Source of the DNA: an uncultured Emticicia sp.
GTDB lineage: Bacteria > Bacteroidota > Bacteroidia > Cytophagales > Spirosomataceae
NCBI RefSeq assembly: GCF_937903345.1
Contig: NZ_CALCZQ010000068.1
Span: forward strand, 1-64,000
Direction of reading: 5' to 3'
Length of the DNA: 64,000 nt
Under the pieces are notes generated by a model. That model made no database searches. It saw nothing but the letters and a program-made list of their open reading frames with translations, and had not been told where the DNA came from. A program made the translations under genes and the position numbers. Position 1 is the stretch's first letter. Each line of letters starts with the position of its first letter. Below are positions 17,124 to 25,843 of this stretch, piece after piece.

Positions 17124-17168
17124 AAACTTTAAAAAAACTCCGATTTGAGAGTAAGGAGAAAAAACTAT

Positions 17169-17726
17169 ATGAAAAAAGCAGAGATTGTAGGGTATAACAG
17201 AGCGAATCTCGGTCGTACAGCATCGCAAGAGTTGCGTGGTCAAGGAATGGTTCCGTGTGTTTTATATGGAGGCACTGAGCAAGTATCTTTTTATGTTCCA
17301 CAGTATTTATTTCGTCCCCTTTTGTTTACTCCAGATGTTTACGAAGTAACAATTAATATCGAAGGAAAAATCTACACTGGAATTTTACAGGATTCACAGT
17401 ACCACCCAACTACGGATAGCATTATTCATGCCGATTTTTTAGAAATTACGCCTGAGAAAGTTATCAAAGTTGCAGTGCCTGTAAAATTACATGGCCCGTC
17501 AGAAGGTCAAAAGAAAGGGGGTAAATTGGTTCAGAAAATGCAAAAAATCCGCGTTCAAGGACCAGCCAAAAATATTCCTGATTATATCAATGTTGATATT
17601 AAAGATTTAGACCTAGGTAAATCAGTGAAAGTGAGTGCTATCGAATCAATCGACGGAGTAATAATTTTGGAATCTGCGAGCAATCCAGTGGCCTTTATTT
17701 CAATCCCTCGTGCATTGCGTGGATAA
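17169..17726 (+). CDS. rplY: 50S ribosomal protein L25/Ctc
   Basis: 185 aa from ATG at 17169; a TTG 24 nt upstream is open in frame but has no support. A GGAG lies 10 nt before the ATG, an uncommon purine-rich site in this window. The N-terminal 5S-rRNA-binding L25 domain (about 1-90) contains RGQGMVPCVLYGG. The C-terminal TL5-type beta domain (about 95-185) contains VAVPVKLHGPSEGQKKGG. The long Ctc form is normal in Bacteroidota. Located 86 bp after prs and probably partly co-transcribed with it. Confidence 0.95.
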   Translation: MKKAEIVGYNRANLGRTASQELRGQGMVPCVLYGGTEQVSFYVPQYLFRPLLFTPDVYEVTINIEGKIYTGILQDSQYHPTTDSIIHADFLEITPEKVIKVAVPVKLHGPSEGQKKGGKLVQKMQKIRVQGPAKNIPDYINVDIKDLDLGKSVKVSAIESIDGVIILESASNPVAFISIPRALRG

Positions 17727-17753
17727 AAGCTTTTGATTTACTTGCTAATAGAT

Positions 17754-17785
17754 ATGGCGAGCTGAATTTCAGCTCGCCATTTTTG
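17754..17785 (+). terminator. Terminator after the L25 gene
   Basis: A 13-bp perfect stem, ATGGCGAGCTGAA (17754-17766) with its complement (17768-17780), with the loop opening at the centre, followed by TTTTTG. Confidence 0.9.
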
Positions 17786-17808
17786 TATAGTTCGATAATA
17801 TAATTATT

Positions 17809-18270
17809 TCAATCCAAATCAATCGTATCAGATCGGTCGTTTTCTTCAAAAAACTCAACTTTCCATGTATGGTCTGCTAATAAAAATACTTTTGCCAAAA
17901 ACTGATTGAAAGGGAATTTTCGTCCCCATTCGGTAGGAGCTACCATTGAGAGAATATCAGAACCATCTTTCTTTTCGTATAAATAATAAATATGTCCGAT
18001 GATCGGCTCAAAACCAATCACTGCATTATAAATTCGTTCCGATACCTCTACTCTATTTTGTACTTCTTTGGCTTGAAGAGCCAGTAACTCCATTTGGCGA
18101 TAAATTTTACTTATCTGCTCATGGGTTTGTTGACGCATCGCCAATTGAGCTTTTCCCTTTACTTTTCCCATATCTTCTGGGCGAATAACTGCTCCACCCG
18201 ATGTGTGTGCATATTCCATCAAACCTGGGTTTTGGGCAACTTTTATTTTATCTATTGGATTGTGTTCCAT
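17809..18270 (-). CDS. DUF2452 domain protein
   Basis: 153 aa, all DUF2452: NPIDKIKVAQNPGLMEYAHTSGGAVIRPED at the start (read in pieces, e.g. NPGLMEYAHTSGGA), KVKGKAQLAMRQQT, a coiled-coil-like middle (QMELLALQAKEVQNRVEVSE), then a compact C-terminal domain (FEPIIGHIYYLYEKKDG; APTEWGRKFPF). Proteins of this family are small, cytosolic and of unknown function. The gene is divergent from the Rieske gene over 286 bp. Confidence 0.85.
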   Translation of the reverse strand: MEHNPIDKIKVAQNPGLMEYAHTSGGAVIRPEDMGKVKGKAQLAMRQQTHEQISKIYRQMELLALQAKEVQNRVEVSERIYNAVIGFEPIIGHIYYLYEKKDGSDILSMVAPTEWGRKFPFNQFLAKVFLLADHTWKVEFFEENDRSDTIDLD

Positions 18271-18314
18271 TTTTAAGAGTCATTTTATTTTTTTATTGAA
18301 CCCAAAATATCGAA

Positions 18315-18336
18315 ATTGATACAAAAAAGTATCAAT
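18315..18336. promoter_or_regulatory. Operator-like inverted repeat in the DUF2452-Rieske divergent region
   Basis: ATTGATAC (18315-18322) and GTATCAAT (18329-18336) are an 8-bp perfect inverted repeat with a 6-nt A-rich spacer. Further TTGAT half-sites follow at about 18338 and 18352. It is 45 nt upstream of the DUF2452 start and may bind a dimeric regulator. Confidence 0.4.
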
Positions 18337-18480
18337 ATTGATGTATTTAAATTGATAAATAATCTATTTATTGCAAATATAATGGATAAAAAAACTATAA
18401 AAAATAAAAATATTGCATTATTTATCTACTTAATCTTTGTTTTTTGGAAATTTATTCTTTATTGTATCAACAAACAAAAG

Positions 18481-18512
18481 TTTGTATTTGTTTAATTATT
18501 TCAATATTTTTG
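18481..18512 (+). promoter_or_regulatory. Promoter of the Rieske gene
   Basis: TTTG at 18481-18484 and TATTTTTG at 18505-18512 with a 20-nt spacer match TTTG-N19-21-TAnnTTTG. The start would be near 18519, 38 nt before the first ATG. Confidence 0.65.
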
Positions 18513-18556
18513 AAAACATATATAAACACTAACCTCTAAAGAATAGAATAAAAAAT

Positions 18557-19060
18557 ATGCAAGATATAACCAAAAATAACATTGAATTTCAGAAAATGGG
18601 AATAAAAATGATTGATCGCAAAGAATTTATGCGTCAGGTTGGGTTTAGTTTTGGGGCAATTATGCTCATGAATTGCATTCAGTCTTGTAGTGAAGGTGGT
18701 GAAATTCCAGACCCCAACCCAACTACAAGTACAGGTAAACTAGATTTCACAATCAATATCAATGATGCCGCATATTCTGGTTTAAAAACAAAAGGGAATT
18801 TTGTGGTCATCAAAGCCCAAAATGTAATTATTGCACGTGTGAATGATACAAACGGTACCTGGATAGCCGTTGATTCTAGATGCACTCATGAGCTAACCAC
18901 CATTAATTATCGCTCTTCGAGTAACGATTTCTTGTGTCCAAATCATGGTTCAACATTTTCAGCTACTGGAGTAGCTACCAAAGGACCAGCTACTTCTGCC
19001 TTAGCACGTTTCAATACATCTTTTGACGCAACTAACAATACTTTAAGAGTTTTTGCTTAA
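18557..19060 (+). CDS. Rieske [2Fe-2S] lipoprotein
   Basis: 167 aa. The cluster ligands are in place: C109 and H111 in CTHEL, and C127 and H130 in CPNHGSTF. This is a small stand-alone Rieske domain after a short N-terminal export signal (FSFGAIMLMNCIQSC), with C40 or C44 as possible lipidated Cys. A second ATG at 18608 (residue 18) would give the usual MIDRKEFMRQVG start and may be the true one. The transcript start predicted from the promoter allows either. Its partner is unknown; in Bacteroidota such proteins appear as small periplasmic electron carriers. Confidence 0.85.
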   Translation: MQDITKNNIEFQKMGIKMIDRKEFMRQVGFSFGAIMLMNCIQSCSEGGEIPDPNPTTSTGKLDFTININDAAYSGLKTKGNFVVIKAQNVIIARVNDTNGTWIAVDSRCTHELTTINYRSSSNDFLCPNHGSTFSATGVATKGPATSALARFNTSFDATNNTLRVFA

Positions 19061-19086
19061 TTTTGTCTTGCAAAATATTTATTCAA

Positions 19087-19122
19087 CCCTTCTCAAATTA
19101 ACAAATTGAGAAGGGATTTTTA
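19087..19122 (+). terminator. Terminator after the Rieske gene
   Basis: CCCTTCTCAA (19087-19096) and TTGAGAAGGG (19106-19115) form a perfect 10-bp stem, followed by ATTTTTATTTT. It ends about 10 nt before the menE ATG, so menE must be transcribed by read-through or from a start inside or just after the hairpin. Confidence 0.85.
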
Positions 19123-19131
19123 TTTTAGAAT

Positions 19132-20268
19132 ATGATTTTTTTAGAAAAAGACGGATCGTGTATTAATACCCAGCCCAATAATCCATACTTCAAGAAAGTT
19201 TTTGAATTCAAAAAAGCGTGGGAATTTGGTCAAGAAACCTTCGAGATTCAAACTTCTGGTTCAACAGGTCAGCCAAAGAAAATTTTACTTCGGCGTAAAC
19301 AGATGTTGGCATCAGTAAAAATGACCGCCAAAGCCTTTAATTTAAAAGAGGGTGATACAGCATTTTGTTGTTTAAATATTGATTACATCGCTGGAATGAT
19401 GATGCTCGTTCGAGCTTTTGAAATTGGTATGGATTTGTTGATTGTTGAGCCAAAATCCAATCCTTTTGAAGAAATTGAAAAGCATTTATATATTCTAAAA
19501 GCTAATCGTGGCCAGAATTTCTTTGCATTTGTGCCTTTACAAATTCAGACACTGCTAGATAATACACCCATCTATTCTGATATCCTAAATTCGGCCAAAG
19601 CAATTATCATTGGTGGAGCAGCAGTGAATGAGGCCATCCTTGAAAAAATACAAAAAATATATCGTCCAGTTTATGTCACCTATGGCATGAGTGAAACACT
19701 TACACATATAGCTATTAAACGAATTAATGGTTCAGAAAAAGAAGAATTTTTTAATACACTTGATGGTGTTGACATTAAGCTCACGAATGAAAGTTGTTTG
19801 ATGATAAAATCCAAAACTACTGATGACCAGTGGATTACAACAAATGATGTGGCCGAAATTATCAATGGTAGTAGTTTTGTTTTACATGGCAGAATCGACA
19901 ATGTAATCAATAGCGGCGGTGTGAAAATACAGCTTGAAAAAATTGAAAAGGTAGCAGAATTGGTTTTGAATAAGCTTAAAACTGACAAAAAAGAGCTTAA
20001 AGGTCGCTATTTTGTATTTAGTTTACCAGATGAAAACCTAGGCGAAAGATTAATTTTTGTACTAGAAAAAGAGACTATCGCGATCTTGTCTGGTAGAGAA
20101 GATATAACTAAGATTGATATTTTAAAAGGTTTTAAAGAAATTTTGCCTAAATTTGAGGTTCCGAAGGAAGTGTTTTTTGTCGAAAAAATAGTAGAAACTC
20201 CCACGGGGAAAATTGATAAAATTAAAACAATAAATGCCTACGTTCTCCCTCAAATATCAAACGGCTGA
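19132..20268 (+). CDS. menE: O-succinylbenzoate-CoA ligase (MenE-like)
   Basis: 378 aa, the short form of MenE seen in Bacteroidota. The AMP-binding P-loop TSGSTGQPKKI lies at residues 41-51. GGAAVNEAIL and VTYGMSETLTHIA carry the A4/A5 motifs, and NDVAEI plus GRIDNVINSGGVKIQ the A7/A8 hinge. The C-terminal lid ends in TPTGKIDKIKT with the catalytic Lys. It activates o-succinylbenzoate with CoA in menaquinone synthesis. The other men genes are not in the window. Its last 35 nt overlap the start of the next gene. Confidence 0.85.
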   Translation: MIFLEKDGSCINTQPNNPYFKKVFEFKKAWEFGQETFEIQTSGSTGQPKKILLRRKQMLASVKMTAKAFNLKEGDTAFCCLNIDYIAGMMMLVRAFEIGMDLLIVEPKSNPFEEIEKHLYILKANRGQNFFAFVPLQIQTLLDNTPIYSDILNSAKAIIIGGAAVNEAILEKIQKIYRPVYVTYGMSETLTHIAIKRINGSEKEEFFNTLDGVDIKLTNESCLMIKSKTTDDQWITTNDVAEIINGSSFVLHGRIDNVINSGGVKIQLEKIEKVAELVLNKLKTDKKELKGRYFVFSLPDENLGERLIFVLEKETIAILSGREDITKIDILKGFKEILPKFEVPKEVFFVEKIVETPTGKIDKIKTINAYVLPQISNG

Positions 20269-20956
20269 AAATATTCCAGCACCATTTGCTCATGCCATTG
20301 AGATAAACGGAAGTTATGAACAAGAATTAGCCTTAAGTTTTGAATTAACTTACCTTGACCGTGAAGAATTAACAGAAGATGATATTTTTGATGAAGGGTT
20401 TAGTTCAAACGATGATTTTACTTGGAAAGGCACACTTCCAAAAGTTTGGTCAGATGTTGTTTTTGGTAGTTTAAAATCGGCTAATGAGCTATTTATTAAG
20501 TCATTAGAGCCACATCAAGATTTTTGGCAAGTGGATTTTAACGGTAAAAGTTTTTATCCAAAAAACACTGACGCCTTTAAATATTTAATTGAAGAACTTC
20601 AACAAGCAGTTTATGAAAAGGCAGGAAGAGAAGCATCATTAAAATTGACTTTTTTGAAAAATCAGTCGGGTGAAAATGTGGAGGTTTTTGTAAGTGCCTC
20701 ATTTATTGAACGCAAATTGCAATTAGTTCGTAAAAATATAATTGATGGTTCGAGCGAAACAAAGGTTTTAGCTTGGGATGAACTCAATTTTATTTTAAAA
20801 AATACATTTTCTGGCGAATTTGAGGCCGAGTATGCACACAGAAACAAGCCATTACACAAAGGTTTGTTTCTGAATGCAGGTGACGAACTTTGGTACGAAG
20901 TTGGAAAATCATTGTTGATTCAGCCGAATAAAATTTTGAAGATAATGAAAATGTAA
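20234..20956 (+). CDS. Uncharacterised protein downstream of menE
   Basis: 240 aa, no signal peptide or membrane segment. The sequence is acidic with repeated beta-like stretches (IEINGSYEQELALSFELTY; EAYAHRN-like near 205) and one long charged helix (EELQQAVYEKAGREASLKL). No family is recognised. The ATG lies inside the end of menE (35-nt overlap, different frame), indicating translational coupling and a possible role with the menaquinone pathway or its regulation. Similar arrangements occur in Cytophagales only by recollection, so function is open. Confidence 0.7.
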   Translation: MPTFSLKYQTAENIPAPFAHAIEINGSYEQELALSFELTYLDREELTEDDIFDEGFSSNDDFTWKGTLPKVWSDVVFGSLKSANELFIKSLEPHQDFWQVDFNGKSFYPKNTDAFKYLIEELQQAVYEKAGREASLKLTFLKNQSGENVEVFVSASFIERKLQLVRKNIIDGSSETKVLAWDELNFILKNTFSGEFEAEYAHRNKPLHKGLFLNAGDELWYEVGKSLLIQPNKILKIMKM

Positions 20957-21013
20957 TATTGCTACCTTAGTAAGTCCACAGTCATTAGATTTACTGTGGA
21001 CTTAATGAAGTCA

Positions 21014-22159
21014 CTATAATCTACAAAGCCTTTCAGCCGCTCGTTCGAGCATTTCGTCATCCTTGGCAAAGCAGAATCTTAATATTTTATTATCAATTTT
21101 ATCGGCATAAAAAACAGAAATCGGAATTGAGGCCACACCGATTTCTTTTGTCCATCTTACCGCTAAATCATAATCTGATTCGTTGGTTATATTTTTATAC
21201 GAAACCATTTGAAAGAAACTCCCTTCCGCTGGAATAAATTCAAACCTAGAATCTTTTAACCAATGGATGAATTTGTCTTTTTTTTCTTGATAAAACTGCG
21301 TTACTGAAAGATAATTATCTGGTTCTTTCAAGAAATCGGTAAAAGCATATTGAAATGGTGTCGGACAAGAAAATGTAATCCATTGATGAGCTTTTCTAAC
21401 TTCTACCGAAAGTGCTTTTGGTGCCAGACAATAGCCTAACTTCCAGCCCGTTGTATGAAATGTTTTGCCGAAAGAACCGCATATAAATGTGCGTTCCTTC
21501 AAATCGGCGTGCATGGCAGGAGAAATGTGTTTTCGTCCATCAAAAATTATGTGTTCATATACCTCATCCGAGACCACAAAAATATTTGTATCTTTTATTA
21601 TCTCTGCTAAAGAATTAATATCATTTTGGGTTAGGCATTTTCCAGTCGGATTATGCGGTGTTGTTAGCATAATTGCCTTAGTTTGAGCCGTAATTTTTGA
21701 TTTTACAAGCTGCCAATCAATAGCAAAGTTATTTTCAGGTAAAAGTGTTATATAGACTGCTTTCCCTCCGTTTAGTTCAATGGATGGTACATAACTATCA
21801 TATGCAGGTTCAAAAACTATTACCTCATCATCTTGGTGAATAATAGCTGTCATAACAGCATATAGTGCTTCTGTACAACCCGATACAATAGTAATTTCAT
21901 CGTTTGGATTGTAAGTCAATCGGTACAAATCATATGTTTTTTGAGCAATAATTTCACGCAAAGGCAAAATACCTGCCATAGGAGCATATTGGTTCATTCC
22001 TTGCTTCATGTGATGATTGACCAATTCGATTAGTTTTGGCGAACAATTATAGTTCGGAAATCCCTGCGAGAGGTTTAATGCACCAGTTTCAGCCGCTAAT
22101 TGCGACATTACTGTGAAAATTGTGGTACCGATATTAGGTTGCTTCGATCTAATTTGCAT
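21014..22159 (-). CDS. Methionine aminotransferase (class I/II PLP)
   Basis: 381 aa. Fold type I PLP aminotransferase with LNLSQGFPNYNCSP near the N-terminus, the ring-stacking region VSGCTEALYAV, TPHNPTGKCL (substrate/PLP Asn), VVSDEVYEHI (Asp-Tyr pair) and the PLP lysine in GSFGKTFHTTGWKLGY. The overall pattern fits the YbdL/kynurenine aminotransferase subgroup, which uses methionine and 2-oxo acids. The start codon is directly after the stop of the regulator gene (1-nt spacing), so the two are one operon and the regulator may act on amino-acid metabolism. Confidence 0.88.
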   Translation of the reverse strand: MQIRSKQPNIGTTIFTVMSQLAAETGALNLSQGFPNYNCSPKLIELVNHHMKQGMNQYAPMAGILPLREIIAQKTYDLYRLTYNPNDEITIVSGCTEALYAVMTAIIHQDDEVIVFEPAYDSYVPSIELNGGKAVYITLLPENNFAIDWQLVKSKITAQTKAIMLTTPHNPTGKCLTQNDINSLAEIIKDTNIFVVSDEVYEHIIFDGRKHISPAMHADLKERTFICGSFGKTFHTTGWKLGYCLAPKALSVEVRKAHQWITFSCPTPFQYAFTDFLKEPDNYLSVTQFYQEKKDKFIHWLKDSRFEFIPAEGSFFQMVSYKNITNESDYDLAVRWTKEIGVASIPISVFYADKIDNKILRFCFAKDDEMLERAAERLCRL

Positions 22160-23266
22160 TTATTTTTTGATACGTTCTAGTTCAAATTTCATTTCATCTA
22201 CTAAATTTCCGAGTTTGCTGTATGGCGTTGATGGTTCAGGCAAAATAAGGCTCAAAAAGGCTTTTATTTCCCATGTTTCTATTACATCCGTAAAAGAAAT
22301 TTCTGAACTCGGAAAACGATTATTATCGGTGCTGAGTAGGAGCGTACCTTTAATTTTTACTTGATTATATACTCTTCGATAAATAATGCCTTGTGTTTTT
22401 GTTACTAAAATATAGTTTTTTCCGTCGGATATTTCGTGCCAGTTTCTGATCAATGAGCCAATAAGTAGGGCTCCTTCATAAGCAAAATCTTCGCCAGCCT
22501 CAAATGCTCGAAATTCTCCGTTGGTTAGGCTAGGAATATTAAAAAGTGATAATGTTTTTAAAAAATGGAAATCAGAGTATTTGACTAAATATTCATTAAA
22601 CTGAAAACGTCTAACTAATGAAATATTTTGATTTATTGTCTGATAATTGGAAGATTGTGAATTGTTTGACTGCGTATTTTGCTGAGGTGCAACGTAAGGT
22701 TCTCGTTCAAAACTTGGCTTTAAATTTACAATCTGTGCGACTCTTTCTGCTGTTTTTGGTTCTTGATTTCTTTCTATATTTACTGGTGGCTCGTCGTCCA
22801 AAAACTTTTTCATTAAATCGCCAATAGATGGGGCAGAATAAGTATCGAATTTTGGATTTGCTGAATTTTGAGCAAAATACGGAAAATCGCCCGTTGATTC
22901 TTGTAAAATGTTATTAGGTAGTTTATTTATAGGAATATCAAAAGGATCAATGTCAACCAAAATTGAAGAAGACTCAATAGGGTCATTGCTATAAAATGGT
23001 TTTGATTCAAAACCAAAAGTGAGGTCAGGGGTTTCTCGTAGTTTACGTATGTCTTTTTTTACAAAATCATCAACTGTAATACCAAAAGTATTTGCAATAA
23101 TCTTGAGTGTATCGACTGGTGGAATTGCCCTTGATTCTTCATAAGCACCTACATTGGCTCTTTTAGTGCCGATTCGCCGAGCAAATTGTTCTTGGGTCAA
23201 ACCATTGATTCGACGCAAGTATTTAAGGTTATTACTAATGAGAGACATTGGATTTGTAATTTTCAT
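22160..23266 (-). CDS. Cro/C1-type regulator with degenerate S24-like tail
   Basis: 368 aa. A helix-turn-helix XRE domain covers residues 8-70 (LTQEQFARRIGTKRANVGAYE). A low-complexity linker (85-215, many Gln, Asn and Ser) follows. The C-terminal 140 residues have the strand order of a LexA/S24 peptidase domain, but the expected Ser in the GDSM-like motif is replaced (AGEDFAYEGALLIG) and the Lys position reads Arg-Arg (IIYRRV). Self-cleavage is therefore unlikely and the domain probably only dimerises or senses. M7 (MSLISNN) is an alternative start. It is transcribed just ahead of the aminotransferase. Confidence 0.8.
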   Translation of the reverse strand: MKITNPMSLISNNLKYLRRINGLTQEQFARRIGTKRANVGAYEESRAIPPVDTLKIIANTFGITVDDFVKKDIRKLRETPDLTFGFESKPFYSNDPIESSSILVDIDPFDIPINKLPNNILQESTGDFPYFAQNSANPKFDTYSAPSIGDLMKKFLDDEPPVNIERNQEPKTAERVAQIVNLKPSFEREPYVAPQQNTQSNNSQSSNYQTINQNISLVRRFQFNEYLVKYSDFHFLKTLSLFNIPSLTNGEFRAFEAGEDFAYEGALLIGSLIRNWHEISDGKNYILVTKTQGIIYRRVYNQVKIKGTLLLSTDNNRFPSSEISFTDVIETWEIKAFLSLILPEPSTPYSKLGNLVDEMKFELERIKK

Positions 23267-23471
23267 GAAAGAAGCAAAGGCTTATTTCATTCAGATAGTT
23301 GCTTAGGAAAGTTTACACATTCGAATATCTAAAATTTTTAGCAATTTGCCAAATTCAATTAAAAAAAAGCATTTTTAGGGGTTAGAATAATCGTTTTTTG
23401 TATTTGGAACTATTATATTGTTTAAAATAGTTAATTTATTACAACTAATAAATAATGAAACTTTTTAAAAA

Positions 23472-24557
23472 ATGATGATTTTAATAATAGTATTTGTACT
23501 TTTTTTAATTTTGGCAGTTTGGGGATTTATGCAAAAAGCTGTTTTTGGTAAAGATTCAGTAGGAGCAAGGCTAGAAAGAGTTTTGAATTCGCCCAATTAT
23601 AAAAATGGAGCGTTTCAAAATATTAATATTACTTCCGTAATGGCAGAAAATGCAAGTTATGTGACTTTATTAAAAGATTATTTCAACAAACCTTCAAATG
23701 TTAAGCCTCCAAAAGAAATTCCATCAATAAAAACCAACTTAAAAAATTTAATTGCCAAAAAACCAACAATTGTTTGGTTTGGTCATTCATCTTACTTTAT
23801 TAAATCCAAAGAAACTACAATTCTAATAGACCCAGTTTTTAGTGGAAGTGCTTCGCCAGTGAGTTTTATGGTTAAGTCATTCGAAGGTTCTAATGGGTAT
23901 CAAGTTGATGATTTTCCAGCAATAGATATTTTGTTTTTGTCACATGATCATTATGACCATCTTGATTTTGAGACCATTTTGAAGCTCCAACCGAAAGTTC
24001 ATAAATTTTATACTTCTTTAGGTGTTGGAGCTCATTTGGAGCGTTGGGGTGTTAGTCCCGACAAAATTGTTGAATTCGATTGGTGGGAAAGCATAAAAGT
24101 TGCTGATGATATTGTAATAACCGCTACACCAGCTCGACATTTTTCTGGAAGAGGTTTCATTCGTGCAAAATCACTTTGGTCTTCTTTTGTATTAAATATT
24201 CATGGATATAATCTATTTCTAGGTGGCGATTCGGGTTATGATACTCATTTCAAGATAATTGGTGAAAATTTCGGCCCATTTGATATAGCTATGCTCGAAA
24301 ATGGTCAATATAACGTGCTTTGGCATAATATTCATACACTTCCAGAGGAGACATTTTTGGCTGCGAGAGATTTGAAAGCTAAGGTATTAATGCCAGTTCA
24401 CTGGGCTAAATTTCCATTAGCAAATCATGCCTGGAATGAGCCAATTAAACGTCTAAAGGCTGTAGCAAATAATGAAATTAAACTAACAACACCAATGATA
24501 GGTGAACCTGTGGTGCTTGATAGTTTATATCCTGAAAAAGTTTGGTGGGAGTTTTAA
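23472..24557 (+). CDS. MBL-fold metal-dependent hydrolase, membrane-anchored
   Basis: 361 aa. One N-terminal hydrophobic helix (2-18) anchors it. The metallo-beta-lactamase fold has FLSHDHYDHLD (His/Asp zinc ligands), then ATPARHFSGRG, GGDSGYD and a final PVHWAKF His. This pattern is that of the NAPE-PLD/RomA-like group (lactamase_B_2), whose members act on lipids or other esters. The substrate is unknown. It is alone between the divergently transcribed regulator and its own terminator. Confidence 0.88.
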   Translation: MMILIIVFVLFLILAVWGFMQKAVFGKDSVGARLERVLNSPNYKNGAFQNINITSVMAENASYVTLLKDYFNKPSNVKPPKEIPSIKTNLKNLIAKKPTIVWFGHSSYFIKSKETTILIDPVFSGSASPVSFMVKSFEGSNGYQVDDFPAIDILFLSHDHYDHLDFETILKLQPKVHKFYTSLGVGAHLERWGVSPDKIVEFDWWESIKVADDIVITATPARHFSGRGFIRAKSLWSSFVLNIHGYNLFLGGDSGYDTHFKIIGENFGPFDIAMLENGQYNVLWHNIHTLPEETFLAARDLKAKVLMPVHWAKFPLANHAWNEPIKRLKAVANNEIKLTTPMIGEPVVLDSLYPEKVWWEF

Positions 24558-24583
24558 TAAAATTGATTTTTAGATGATTGTTT

Positions 24584-24632
24584 ACAGAAAAAGATCTAAA
24601 ACCATAAAAGTTTCAGACCTTTTTCTGTTTTT
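24584..24632 (+). terminator. Terminator after the MBL-fold gene
   Basis: ACAGAAAAAG (24584-24593) and CTTTTTCTGT (24619-24628) pair completely around an inner loop, with a possible extra AGA/TCT pairing, followed by TTTTTAAT. No U tract exists on the other strand. Confidence 0.75.
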
Positions 24633-24644
24633 AATCTAAAGAAA

Positions 24645-25187
24645 TCAATATTCGTCCTCAAAATAACTTGTCGTTCGGAATTCATCCTCATCGTCAAATT
24701 TACTTGTTTTTGAAGCTGATTTTTTTAAAATACCTACTTGCCCATTGTGGTATAAATCATGATGAATGATACCGTGGAGCAAAGTATAAAAATCATATTC
24801 AGCACCTGGAACTATTTCATTTAAGAAACAATCATCTTTTTCTTCCAAAGCACTCATCAATTCATCATGGCTAAGGGTAAGCTCCATCTGAAGAGTTTCC
24901 CATTCAAAATCGTCAACTTCACTAATATTTCCCCAATTTTGTTTTTCAGTTTTGATTTCAAATTCAACATCTCCTTGGATTTTTTTTAAAGCAAAAATTC
25001 TCCATGTCGTAATGTGATAAACCAACTCCGCAATTGTATGAATAGTCTTTTGTCGAGTGCCAGCAGTTTTTGGTTTAATATCTTTGAGGTTTTCTAAAAC
25101 CGAAGGGCCATGCCAAGCACCCCCATGAAAAGCCGCGTTAAGTAATGTTTTGATTCTTTCAAGTTCTTTTTTTTGCAATTCTTCCAT
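24645..25187 (-). CDS. DinB family protein (copy 1)
   Basis: 180 aa. The four-helix DinB/YfiT fold shows a first metal His in AELVYHITTWR and the paired His of LLHGIIHHDLYHNGQVG. It also shares WHGPSVLENL with its neighbour. An acidic 20-residue tail (SKFDDEDEFRTTSYFEDEY) is extra. Family members are metal-dependent thiol-S-transferases or of unknown role. It stands 124 nt after a second DinB gene on the same strand, so the pair probably arose by tandem duplication. Confidence 0.88.
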   Translation of the reverse strand: MEELQKKELERIKTLLNAAFHGGAWHGPSVLENLKDIKPKTAGTRQKTIHTIAELVYHITTWRIFALKKIQGDVEFEIKTEKQNWGNISEVDDFEWETLQMELTLSHDELMSALEEKDDCFLNEIVPGAEYDFYTLLHGIIHHDLYHNGQVGILKKSASKTSKFDDEDEFRTTSYFEDEY

Positions 25188-25311
25188 AATAAAAGATTCC
25201 CTTAAGTTGAGAATATACTATATTTAATCTTTAAATCTTAATTTATTTAAGTTTACTTCATTCAGGTAGAAGTGTGTGTTGACAATGAAATAGTTTAAAT
25301 TTTAAAAAAAC

Positions 25312-25776
25312 TTAATCCCATAATACCCAAATCATTCCAAGATGATAAGTGTCATGTTGAATCAAACCAGTCAATAATTTATAAAAATCATAATCTTGGC
25401 CAGGTACAAGTCGATTTAACAAACTATCATCAAATTTTGAGAGTTTTTCAATCAGTTTTTCCTGTGATTCTTTAAGATTTAATACTAAATTAGACCAATT
25501 TTCTTTGGTTATTTCTTCTTCGCTTCCGTAATTATCGATTTCGTCAACTAAATCATATCGAACGTTGTCACTGAGTTTTTCATAAACAAAGTTTCGCCAT
25601 GCTGATAGATGATAAACAATTTGACAAATTGTATGTTTAGAAAAGTTTTTCTGAACATCAACAATATCAAATGGCATCGAATTCAGAAACTCCATCACAG
25701 ATGGTCCATGCCAAGCATCACCTCTAAAAACGGTGTCCAAATTATCAATAATTTTTTCGAGTTGGTTGTTGGTCAT
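25312..25776 (-). CDS. DinB family protein (copy 2)
   Basis: 154 aa, same fold as the downstream DinB protein. Shared segments are AWHGPSVMEFLNS, CQIVYHLSAWR and LLTGLIQHDTYHLG, so the metal His set is conserved. It lacks the acidic tail of the other copy. The two proteins are clearly diverged, so the duplication is not recent. It is preceded on the same strand by an unrelated 191-residue gene. Confidence 0.88.
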   Translation of the reverse strand: MTNNQLEKIIDNLDTVFRGDAWHGPSVMEFLNSMPFDIVDVQKNFSKHTICQIVYHLSAWRNFVYEKLSDNVRYDLVDEIDNYGSEEEITKENWSNLVLNLKESQEKLIEKLSKFDDSLLNRLVPGQDYDFYKLLTGLIQHDTYHLGMIWVLWD

Positions 25777-25843
25777 AAATAGGAAGAATAATTTGCTTAC
25801 AAATTTCAGAAAAAGCCATCAATTGACATAATATAAACTAAAA

